Shown in pieces: positions 21,568 through 30,988 of a DNA stretch of 64,000 bases. Numbering within the stretch: position 1 is the first letter of the stretch; every line of letters starts with the position of its first letter. Source of the stretch: Mytilinidion resinicola (taxonomy: Eukaryota > Ascomycota > Dothideomycetes > Mytilinidiales > Mytilinidiaceae); the NCBI RefSeq assembly GCF_010093595.1, contig NW_022985439.1, positions 1,932,512 through 1,996,511 of the forward strand. The letters run 5' to 3'. A program made the position numbers and the translations under genes. Under the pieces are notes generated by a model. The model saw only the letters and a program-made list of their open reading frames with translations, was not told the origin of the DNA and did not search any database.

Positions 21568-23211
21568 CTAGTACCCCTTCGGCGGATGCGCCCCATCCGG
21601 AATCTCAACCCCAGTATTATAAATCGTGCTCCTCACCAGCCTCCCCCACGTCCTCACAATACTCGGCAAGACCGAGCGCCCGGCATAGCACGCCGTCGTA
21701 TCCGGCACCGGCAGCGGCACCGACGAGTTTACGCTATTAAACAGCCCCGGGTACGACGTATTGAAGAACACATCCTTGAACGCGGGGGTGCCCGTCCACG
21801 GCCGGACCTTCTCGCCCACTTTATCCGCCACGAACTTGTACACATTCGCGCCCACGTCCCAGCGGCCGAGCGTGTGCAGGCCCCAGTTGGCCTCGACGGT
21901 CGCGATCTCGGAGAAGTGGTTGTAGTAAGTCGCGTCGGTGGTGCCGACGAGGTGCGCGGGGACGGCGTCGCCGACGAGGATGCCGAGGATCTGGTTCTGG
22001 ATGGTGTAGGTGTGGTTTTCGTCGAAGGTGATGAGGACGAGGGTGTTCTTGGTGAAGTTTGGGTTGGTGAGCAGCGGGTCGAGGAAGGTGCGCACCCAGG
22101 TGCCGGCGGTCGTGACGGAGGTGTCGTGGCCGTCGGACGTCATGTTGGGCGTGATGAACATCCATTGCGGCAGCTTGTCCTCGGCGAGGTCTTTGGCGAA
22201 TATGGTTAGGTTCTTGATGTGGGCGAGGCGGTTGGGGTTGGCGGCGACGGAGTCGTAGAGGACGGCGGGGTTGTGCTTGCGGACGTAGTCGTTGGCGCCG
22301 GTTTTTTGGTTCACCCAGGCGAAGCCTTCGAAGCCCGTGTAGGGCATGTCCTCTTGGTACTCGCCCCAGCTGATGCCGCGGGCTTCGAGGAGGTCGATGA
22401 CGGTGGAAATGTTGGAGGGGAAGGCGTTGAAGTTGTCATTGCTAGTTGCTGTGAGCGGATGCACGTACGGGAACAAGAACCAGTGTTCCGTATTAAACCT
22501 GTCTCCTGCTTGTCGCCCTCGATAGATAAAGGAAGCTTTTGGGATCATAAGAAATAGAAATGAAGGGGCCCATTTCCAGCATGCTTATTTTTATATCCTG
22601 TTCAGTTCTGGAAATGGTGTTCGAGCACCACGGGCAATGGCCAGCAAGTGTACACAGACGAATGGGAGAACGTAATACTACAACATAACTCTATGTGCAC
22701 TGCTTGACGTCACTTTTGATTGATTCGAAGGCTGAATGCTATCATCCGCAGTGACCCAGGATTTTGAAAAAAGACCAAGGCGATTCGAGCAGTGGAAAAT
22801 CGGTGCACAGGCGTATGATGGAGAAATATGACATGAAAGTAACTTACTCCATGCCGAAATTATCGCCACTGATAGCTGCAGCATAATTGGGCTCGCTCGG
22901 GTGGGTAACCGCAAAGTGGTTGGACAGCGTGATGCCCTTTTTGGCAAAGTATGCAAGGTTGGCTATACAGATGTTAGCTGGTTGAATACAAAACACTGCG
23001 TGATCTTACGGTCTCCTTTGGCTGTATCGTAGTCCGTGTTCTCCAACCAAATGATGGCAATACGGTCGAAAGCCTTGCCCTTTACATGACTGACGGGGCT
23101 CAATGTCTTCGCCGTGGCAGCAGCGGCAGCCACATCGGCAGCTCCAGTAGCTGTGTTCTGGGCCGCTACGGTGCCTGCAAGCAGGAAGAAGGCAAACTTA
23201 GAGAGATGCAT
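21568..23211 (-). CDS. Secreted acid phosphatase, PHOA/phosphoesterase family
   Basis: The exons, in coding order, are 23211-23010, 22962-22848 and 22441-21568, giving 396 residues. A signal peptide (MHLSKFAFFLLAGTVAAQ) suggests secretion or cell-wall location. The phosphoesterase-family metal and active-site blocks are visible: IIWLENTDYD, then THPSEPNYAAAISGD, GISWGEYQEDMPY, FITPNMTSDGHD, ITFDENHTY and YNHFSEIATVE. Fungal members are phosphate-repressible acid phosphatases that free phosphate from organic esters. The second intron (22442-22847, 406 bases) is much longer than others here; the join GMD-NDNFNAFP is what the family shows. Exon 3 is very GC-rich. A CACGTG in the divergent promoter could serve a Pho4/NUC-1-type regulator. 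Substrate range is inference. Confidence 0.9.
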
Positions 23212-24139
23212 ATTGCATGAAAAGAGCGACAAGGCCGGGGTGCCAAATGATGCGGACAATACTGGCAGGCCACATGGTTCTTAAAGACTGCCGTGAAGAA
23301 GCCATTCGCAAAGACGTGGGCTAGGGTGAACGCAGTGCGAGGACTTTCAGACCGCTAGGATCACTCCAGCGGCATCCTAGCGAGCAGGTTCCACGAACCG
23401 ACATGGTGATTGGCGTAAAGAGCTTCCTTGCGGTGCAGTTCCTGGCAGGTGGGTAATATATTTCCATTGCACGCGCTCCCGGCTCTTGATTTCATTGGCA
23501 GCCCTTCGCACCTACTCGATGGAGTGTAGATCATACCGGCTGCGGGGATTCAGCAGCAGAGTAAGCAAGTGGAGAGAGTGTCGTGCTCCTCGCACAGGCC
23601 GGGCGGCGATTGTCCATGAAGGTTGCTGGTCAAGCAGCCTGTCCTACGAAGTAATGAGTCGTCCGTGTTCTGATACATCAATGAGTCTTGCTAAAATGAC
23701 ACCTAAAGCAGTATACAAAGTAACAAGTGTCGGTTGTCTTTCTCACATCGAAGTACTTGCTCTTGGAGGTTGATCCGATATCCGACACTTACTATGCTCG
23801 GCTTGCGGTTGGTGGTGGAAAAAGAGCTTGGAGACGCTGGCGTCACCACACTAAAGCTTGTGCCCCCACCCCCCCTGGGGATGCTTATTTCAAGGGCTCT
23901 TCACCCTCTCGGTGGCCACCCATCCTGCACGTGTTGGCTTCGTGGAACGGAGGCTGAGAACCTTCCGATCCTTGGACCCCTCGAACGGGTAGGTCGGCCT
24001 GCTGGGATGCTATCTGCGTGTCAGCCCTATTCTTCTTCTGCGCTGCGGACTCTCTTCGTCGTTGAAAGCAATCCTACTACGAACCTTCGCAGACTTGTTG
24101 CCGTCGCACTTTTCTCCATGTCCTGACTCTGCGCCGAGC
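23212..24139. other. Divergent promoter region, acid phosphatase / multicopper oxidase
   Basis: The 928 bases separate two divergent start codons. It contains one CACGTG palindrome, recorded separately, and C-rich tracts at 23860-23880. I see no gene. Confidence 0.5.
23928..23933. promoter_or_regulatory. CACGTG E-box, possible PHO/bHLH site
   Basis: The perfect CACGTG palindrome lies 207 bases before the oxidase ATG and 717 bases before the phosphatase ATG. bHLH factors such as Pho4/NUC-1, and others, bind this core. A six-base match alone is weak evidence. Confidence 0.3.
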
Positions 24140-26334
24140 ATGCCCAATGAAGAGGCATCACAGGATCGTCTTCACGATGAAGAGCTAAATTCCGACGATT
24201 CTGTCAGCCGATTGAAACATGATGCGTTCCTCTCCCACGAGGACGCAGAACAACATGACGACCCCGCGCCGGACTACCATGGTTCTTCCAGCCGGTTGAA
24301 TCTTGTCCCAGAGCACGAGGCTCTCCTCTCGCACGAGGATGTAGACTACGACCATGGTAGTGATAGCGAGAGCTTTGAGATGGAAACCTTCCACGCTACC
24401 GGCGAGGGCTGGGAGAAACGGCCCCAGAAGCAGAGAATCCTGAACAATTGCTTTAGATCAAAATGCTCCTTGGTCATCGTCGCCATAGCCGCACTGGCTC
24501 TCGCCATATTTGTCGCCGTATTCCTGCTCCGCGATGAACTCCGTCCTTTCATCGGTGGACACCGACTCGAGTCCCCGCAAGCCTACCTCCTCGACCCGAA
24601 CTGGGACTTTACTGCTACATCCACGAGACGAGACTACACCTGGGTTATTGAGGACGTGGAGCGGAACCCTGATGGAGTGTATAGGCCTATGATGGTTATA
24701 AACGGACAGTTTCCAGGACCATTGATAGAAGCCAATGAAGGAGATACTATTGTTGTACAAATTATCAACAAAGCTACCAATGCTACGTCAATACACTGGC
24801 ATGGATTGTACCAAAGTACGTGAAATTCTATATTGTGATACCGAGCCGATGTACTGACTTTGTGCTAGATGGCAGCAACTGGATGGACGGCACTGTGGGT
24901 ATCACTCAATGTCCCATCGCCCCTGGAGCGAACTTCACATACGAGTTTCGAGTAAACGGACAATCCGGCACTTATTGGTATCATGGACACCACAGCGTCC
25001 AATCGTCAGATGGTCTCGTTGGTCCGCTGATCATACACTCCAAGGACGAAAAGGCGTTACAAAATATCGAGTATGAGAGTGATCGAGTGGTCATGGTGCA
25101 GGACCATTACTACGACCTTTCTGGTGCCCTGATTATGGACTACCTGAAGCCAGATCGCGAGAACGCCGAGCCTGTGCCCGCTGGCGCTCTAATCAACGGG
25201 CAGAATATCCGGAACTGCGCCGATCTGCCCAACCGCAAGTGCGACAACTCGACCGCTCGCCTTGCAGAATTCAATTTAGAGCCGGGCAAGAATCATCGGC
25301 TGCGCTTCATCAATGTCGGAGCGTTGGCGACTTTCCAAGTCCAACTAGACGAACACGAATTCGCTATAACGGAGGTTGACGGGACGGACGTATTACCTCA
25401 ATACTACCACCGGCTCAAGATTCAACCCGCCCAAAGATACAGCATCGTTGTAAATACAAATGTGACCACTGGAGAGGCGTATTGGCTGCGAGCGCGTATG
25501 GTCACCCATTGTTTTGCCAAAGAGAACATCGAGATGGCGGCTGAAGTTTGGGGAATTGTGAGATATACCTCGTCCAGCCCTCTTCTCGTCAACGTTCGTC
25601 CTTCAAGTCGCGACTGGCCCGAAACCATCGAGCTTGACTGCAGCGACATGGACACCTCAGGACTCCGCCCAGCAATAGCTATTCCAGCCCCTACAATGGC
25701 TGATGATGTTTTGTATCTGAGAGTTAACTTCGAGATTGGTGCTTGGAAGCTGTCTCGAGGCTTTTTCAACGCAAGCTCCTGGCGGGCTCCCGTGTCCTCA
25801 CCCACGCTCAATCGCCTTCTCGACGGCTATACCACCTCCAACGAGTCTTTCACATCTTCTCTGTCTAGTCTGTTTGGCTACAATTCGGCCGCATTCGCTA
25901 CACCACGCGAACTTGTCTACCAGACGACAGGCATTCGTACTATCGACATCCTAATGCAGAATTTCAACGAAGGTAGCCACCCCATGCATCTTCATGGCTA
26001 CAAGTTTTGGGTCCTGGCACAGGGACATGGCTACCCTCCAAAGGATCTCTTCAGTACCCTGGATCTTACCAATCCACTTCGGCGTGATACGGTTGCCATA
26101 GAGGCGTTTGGGTGGACCCTCCTGCGCTTCACCGCTGACAATGCAGGCATATGGGCATTTCATTGCCATCTTTCGTGGCATGCGGAAGCGGGGCTACTGA
26201 TGCAGTTCTTGACTAAGGCGGACGAGGTTGCGAAGTGGTCGCTACCGACTGAGAATCTGGGGTTGTGTGAATTGGAGGGCCATGAGAGAGGGAAGGGCCC
26301 TGATGATGAAATATGGTACGGACATCCATCGTAA
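24140..26334 (+). CDS. Type II membrane-anchored multicopper oxidase (laccase-like)
   Basis: The exons are 24140-24815 and 24869-26334, giving 713 residues. An acidic N-terminal tail of about 109 residues precedes one hydrophobic segment (110-130), after which three cupredoxin domains follow. All four copper motifs are present: HWHG (219-222), WYHGHHS, HPMHLHG (596-602) and HCHLSWH (657-663). The residue ten beyond the motif Cys is Leu668, the axial position of type-1 copper, suggesting a mid-potential oxidase. No secretory signal peptide is present; the single N-terminal anchor would place the catalytic part in the lumen or outside. The tail holds a near-repeat, HDAFLSHED (27-35) and HEALLSHED (59-67); the second, with the preceding Glu, fits the acidic dileucine consensus. 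The substrate is unknown; iron, phenols or melanin precursors are all possible. Confidence 0.92.
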
Positions 26335-26828
26335 TGAAGGGAGTAAATAGACTTGTCATACACGATAATATGCTATGCCTCTTAATGAGATTCGAAGACT
26401 GTATGAACTATAATGAAGACTTGGTGAAGAGGAAAAATGCTTGCTACTGGACGTCGAAACCCCCAAAAAGCCAAAAGCGACTTCTTAAGGTCTACTTTAC
26501 TCAGACCAGTATAGGCATGTCGACATGGCTTCAAACGGGCGATAATTGTTGGTGTTGAGTTTTGCGGGACCGTTTTCAGCTAGCGCGCAATGAACCACTG
26601 ACGCATGCGATGCAGGGGTCGCGAGCATCACCAGCATCATTCAAGTCTCGGCCCGGCTCTACCAAAGAATCCCCTCCGCCCTACATTCACCTGTTCGATG
26701 CTGCTTCTCACCTCTCCCCTCTAACACAGCCGACGGCGACCGACAAAGTCTTCCCAATAAGGCGGCCATGCAACCTCCCCTGGCCGATACTCTTGCTCCT
26801 GGAACCTCCCGAGGCGGCAGTTCACGTC
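26335..26828. other. Intergenic, oxidase to large tail-anchored gene
   Basis: This holds the oxidase 3' UTR and the promoter of the next gene on the same strand. The reading frame of the next gene is open back to about 26562, with an earlier in-frame ATG at 26610. I placed the start at 26829, where a Ser/Pro-rich N terminus typical of such proteins begins. Confidence 0.45.
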
Positions 26829-29800
26829 ATGTCCCCGTCGCCTGCTCCACCCAGTGAGCCTCGATCCTCCATCTCCTCCGACCCATCGGCCACGTCGTCC
26901 TACACTCTAAATTCAAGATACTCGGGCGCCCATGCCGACAATGGCGACGGCAGTTCGACCCCCCGCCGGGAGTCGTCCGTACGGCCCCGCAGCCACGCGT
27001 CACCTGGGGACCATTCCGCGGCGTCTCCGAGTAAATCGAACAGTTCTCTGGAGCAGGAGCGTGTAGAAGAGCAGGACTTCGCGCACCGCCGGCATAGGAT
27101 GCGGAGGTCTGGTGGGTTTCTCCTGGATTCCGCTTTCCCCTCAGCATCTGGATCGCGAGCATTGTCGCCTGGCCGACAAGATGACACGAATGATGGGGAC
27201 AGACATACATTGCGGCCGCCTCAAGATGCTAGCAGAGTTGGGCGGGTGCGACGGGAGAAGGCTCGATCTTCTGGTAGCTCGCCTCTGTCGCGAGAGCTCG
27301 ATATCACGAGTCAAGTGGAGGGCAATGGCGGCTTAAGAGAAAGGAATCATGATACAGAAAATGGGAATTTGCGTGTTGCCAAAACGAGGAAGAGTCGAGG
27401 AGGAGTACAGGCGGAAGATACACAAGCAGCGGAAGAAGACTATGCGCCGCCGCCTAGAGCAGCGATAGATCCCCATCAGATTGTCAACATGGCTCTGAAT
27501 CTTAGCGAGAGTCGGAAGAGGAACCTCGGTGCTGGGCAGCTTGTTGTGCCGAGTTCGCCTCCCTCCCGCAGGCTCACGTCGGCTGGACAGCCTCCATCAG
27601 CGAACTTCCAGAGACACGGCGCAGGAGGAAGCCTTCGGCAGCATCTCCAGCAGCAGAGACGCATCTCAAGGAACATCTCTCCAAGTACGGGCAGGGAACC
27701 TTCATCCGTCTCCCGACATCTCTCAACTTCAAGTTCGAGGGTTCTCTCAGGACCGGGTCCGGCTTTACAGGGGTTGACGTTTTCGCCAATCACCATAGAA
27801 CGGAGAGACAAAGCGAAAGCATACATAGAGCTGTCGATGGAGTATCTTCGCTTGCTGGAATGCCTTCCTCGGTTGAAACCAGACGCTTCTGCTCCGGGGA
27901 ACTACATAATATCCTCGAACAACGTACCCGGAACCATGCAGGTCGACTTATCCCGTGTGCCGTCAAATGCAAATAGTAAATATCCTCTCGGCAGACCCTA
28001 CAATCCCTTACAATACATCCGCAACCGTCGCACGCGAGCTCGAGAACGCAAGACGCTCGGCCATCACTCAGAGGAGTTCGAAGATGTGGACAGGGTCAAG
28101 AGTTGGATAGATGAAGTAGAGAAAAAGTCTGAAAGCCCTGATTATCGCCAACAAGACGTTGTATTACTACCGAAGTACCACGAAGACCATGCGGACAAAG
28201 ATCCTGCGCCTAGTAAGCCAGCTAGGCCTCGCATGGGATGGGTCTTCTCTCCTGCCGAACTTCTTGCCGATGCATATTGGCTTGAGCAAAATGATAATAA
28301 GAGCGTCATAGAGGATCGCTGGGGAAACAGAATCTTTGTCCCGAAGAAGCAGATCGATTACTTGCGGCCTCGTTCCAGCAAAGAATACCCTGACAAGAGG
28401 AGGAAAAGCTGGATTGAGCCTATCATTACTGGAACGTCATCCGAACCTCATACCGGGGATGAAAGTGATGGGCTGAGCGACCGTGGTAGGAAGCGCCGCA
28501 TGCTCATTGCCAGTCTTCGTGGAGATAGTAGCCCCGGACGTCCCAAAAAACACGGATGGCGCAGAACCAGGACAGATTCGAGAACCTCTTCAGACACGTC
28601 CGAATCCGAAAATGGGTCCAGCGGCCGGAAGGCCGGAAAACCAAAGCTGGTCACATCGAGTGACATGAATATAGGGCCGTTGGAACGTCATATGAAGGAG
28701 ATGCTAGACAAAGAAGCACAGGAGGCTGGGATAGCTTCTTCCCCAAGCGTGGGATCTCCCGATAAATGGGGCGAAGGCCATCCCATCATAGCAAATGATA
28801 TGGTTGGATTAGACGCTGGTGCTAGCGGAAAGACATTAGAAAAGCAAGCAAGTATCGCTAAACCTGACGACGAGATACCGCCTGCCAAGAAACGACCTAC
28901 TGAAGTTATCATAACCCCAGATACGGGTCCAGAAACCCGTTCCTCGTTTGAAGATCTCGATACAACGGAGCCCAACACACCCGTACTCAGGAAATTCTTA
29001 CCCAGTATTGGTCTTGATTTATCACCTCCTCCTAGTCGGCGACCATCTCCCTCGCGCAAACCAAAGAAGTCGAAATTCGACTTATTCCGTTCTGATGGAA
29101 GCATCAAAGCTCAGACTTTGGATCCTGATTCTGCTACAGACGAACACAAGAGAAGTTCCCGACAACCGAGTGGCGAAAGTGTTGAGGCAAATAGCTCTGG
29201 GACCGCTAAGATATCAGCACCTACTGCCGTCAAGAATCTCCTTACACACAAAAAGAATGACAGTGTTGGAAGTCTGGCGATAAGCCCGGAGAAGAAAAGC
29301 AGGAAGGATGGCAAAGAACCCAAGGAAGGAAAGGAACCCTCTTCGGCTGTCACTCGTTTCTTCAAAGGTGGCCGAATCGGGGAATTGGTACGATATGAAG
29401 GGTCTAGAGTTGGCGACTTCATCTTCAAAAAGGACCCGCCCACTGAAGACTCAGACTCGTCATCGTCAAGTGGCAGTTCCCTCGAAGACTCAGAAACAGA
29501 AGAAGGACCTGAACTATCATCCCAACATTTACGGCCAAAACCTGTGCCCCGAACTACAACGTCTGGCACTGCTAACAGTCTCACGGGGGGGAAGAGCGGG
29601 TACCACTTGGAACTTCCAACTTTTCGATCTGCCACACTACCTGAACAGGACGATTCCGACCAAGGAGACGCAACAGACTCCCAAATACCTGATCACCACA
29701 TCTACCATCAAGCTCTGCAGCGCACTAACTCTCGCTCTTCCCGCTTCTCTCGCCTTGCGCCCCCTCCAATGGATCTGAGCTCCATACACTCCTCCCCTGC

Positions 29801-30635
29801 ACACTCACGCCCGCGCTCGCCAAGCAGAACCCGCGCACGACTAAACGCCATCCTCGATCGTCCCGGCCAAGTCGGCCGCGGCGGCCTCCCCTTTACCGCC
29901 CTAGCGAAACCAAACCCTTCCCCCTCCCCCAGCCGCCAGCGCAGCTCCTCCCGCCCCAGCCTCGCCAACAAACGCCACTGGAGCATCACCGACAGCAACT
30001 CGCCCTCGCGCCTCCCCGCCTCGTCCGAATCCGCCGTCACCACGGCCGACATCGCCCGCGTGCGCGCCCTCCTGCTCTGCTCCGGCATCAAAGCCCGCGA
30101 AATCGCCCGCCGCGCCCACACGCCGCGCTCCCCGCCCCCGAGCTTCCTCACCCGCGCCGCCCAGACGGCCGGCGCCAAGCTCATCCCCGTCAGCAAGAAG
30201 GAGGAGCACGTCCTCGCGGCGCGCATCCTCGTCCGCTCGCTCGAAGTGTCGACGCAGCGCGTCCATGAGGCTGCCGAGCACTTCCGCAACGAGACGTGCA
30301 AGGCGCTCGTCGCGCGCGTGGCGGCGCTCAAGGCGAAGGTGGAAGAGGAGCTGTTCCCGCGCGTGCACGCGAGCGGGGACGAGGCGCTGGCGATTACGGG
30401 CGAGGTGGCCGGGCAGGCGCCGCTGCTTGTCAAGGGGGTTAGCGATCGGGTGGATGCTATGATGCGGATGCGGAGGCGGCGGATGAGGTGGGTGAGGCGC
30501 GTGGGGTGGATGCTAGTGGAGTGGGTGTTGTTGGGGGTTATGTGGGCGCTGTGGCTGATTGTGGTTGTGGTGAGGCTGGTGAAAGGGGTCGGTGTTGGGG
30601 TTGTTAGGGGGGTGAGGTGGTTCCTTTGGCTATGA
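26829..30635 (+). CDS. Large, mostly disordered tail-anchored protein, unknown function
   Basis: A single exon encodes 1268 residues from the ATG at 26829, or 1341 from 26610. I do not recognise a named family. Residues up to about 330 are Ser/Arg-rich. A more ordered, aromatic block follows (about 325-560) with AYIELSMEYLRLLECLPRL, PLQYIRNRRTRARER, WVFSPAELLADAYWLEQ and DRWGNRIFVPKKQIDYL. A basic and Ser-rich region with runs of acidic residues comes next. The last 180 residues are Ala-rich helical sequence followed by an Arg cluster (RMRRRRMRWVRR) and a hydrophobic end, which looks like a C-terminal membrane anchor with the bulk in the cytosol. Base composition shifts sharply within the gene: C-rich near 29760-30240, then extremely G-rich to the stop. 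The real gene is clear from frame length; its role is unknown. Confidence 0.8.
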   Translation: MSPSPAPPSEPRSSISSDPSATSSYTLNSRYSGAHADNGDGSSTPRRESSVRPRSHASPGDHSAASPSKSNSSLEQERVEEQDFAHRRHRMRRSGGFLLDSAFPSASGSRALSPGRQDDTNDGDRHTLRPPQDASRVGRVRREKARSSGSSPLSRELDITSQVEGNGGLRERNHDTENGNLRVAKTRKSRGGVQAEDTQAAEEDYAPPPRAAIDPHQIVNMALNLSESRKRNLGAGQLVVPSSPPSRRLTSAGQPPSANFQRHGAGGSLRQHLQQQRRISRNISPSTGREPSSVSRHLSTSSSRVLSGPGPALQGLTFSPITIERRDKAKAYIELSMEYLRLLECLPRLKPDASAPGNYIISSNNVPGTMQVDLSRVPSNANSKYPLGRPYNPLQYIRNRRTRARERKTLGHHSEEFEDVDRVKSWIDEVEKKSESPDYRQQDVVLLPKYHEDHADKDPAPSKPARPRMGWVFSPAELLADAYWLEQNDNKSVIEDRWGNRIFVPKKQIDYLRPRSSKEYPDKRRKSWIEPIITGTSSEPHTGDESDGLSDRGRKRRMLIASLRGDSSPGRPKKHGWRRTRTDSRTSSDTSESENGSSGRKAGKPKLVTSSDMNIGPLERHMKEMLDKEAQEAGIASSPSVGSPDKWGEGHPIIANDMVGLDAGASGKTLEKQASIAKPDDEIPPAKKRPTEVIITPDTGPETRSSFEDLDTTEPNTPVLRKFLPSIGLDLSPPPSRRPSPSRKPKKSKFDLFRSDGSIKAQTLDPDSATDEHKRSSRQPSGESVEANSSGTAKISAPTAVKNLLTHKKNDSVGSLAISPEKKSRKDGKEPKEGKEPSSAVTRFFKGGRIGELVRYEGSRVGDFIFKKDPPTEDSDSSSSSGSSLEDSETEEGPELSSQHLRPKPVPRTTTSGTANSLTGGKSGYHLELPTFRSATLPEQDDSDQGDATDSQIPDHHIYHQALQRTNSRSSRFSRLAPPPMDLSSIHSSPAHSRPRSPSRTRARLNAILDRPGQVGRGGLPFTALAKPNPSPSPSRQRSSSRPSLANKRHWSITDSNSPSRLPASSESAVTTADIARVRALLLCSGIKAREIARRAHTPRSPPPSFLTRAAQTAGAKLIPVSKKEEHVLAARILVRSLEVSTQRVHEAAEHFRNETCKALVARVAALKAKVEEELFPRVHASGDEALAITGEVAGQAPLLVKGVSDRVDAMMRMRRRRMRWVRRVGWMLVEWVLLGVMWALWLIVVVVRLVKGVGVGVVRGVRWFLWL

Positions 30636-30988
30636 TTTCTTGGTGGGTATTGATTGGGCCTTTTGAGGCGCTTTGCCCTTTTCCATTTGTATCTCTTGGG
30701 TCAGTGTTATTCCAGCGTTGGCGTTAGGGGGGATTTGACTGTATGAATATGTAAAGTCAAGGGGTCACTCGGCATATTTCGGCGTTGCAATCGCGAGGTA
30801 TTTTCTCAGCGGGAGCTTTTTCAGAAGCACTTACATCATAAGCATCGACCAAGCAGGAAGGGTAACTATTCATTCTCGTAACATGTCGTTTTAGATATAC
30901 CAGCCTTACGCCTTTTAATCAAGCATTCGAACACTACTTTTGATAGATGGATGAGCTAGAACTCGGTCCACGTTTTTCGTGAACCAGT
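30636..30988. other. Short convergent spacer
   Basis: The 353 bases hold the 3' ends of two convergent genes, with nothing else visible. Confidence 0.5.

Noticed and set aside
21586..22557. Long plus-strand frames opposite the acid phosphatase
   Set aside because: GC-rich shadow of a well-supported conserved enzyme.
29708..30433. Antisense frames of 155-241 residues under the 3' end of the tail-anchored gene
   Set aside because: High-GC shadows; the sense frame is continuous over 3.8 kb.
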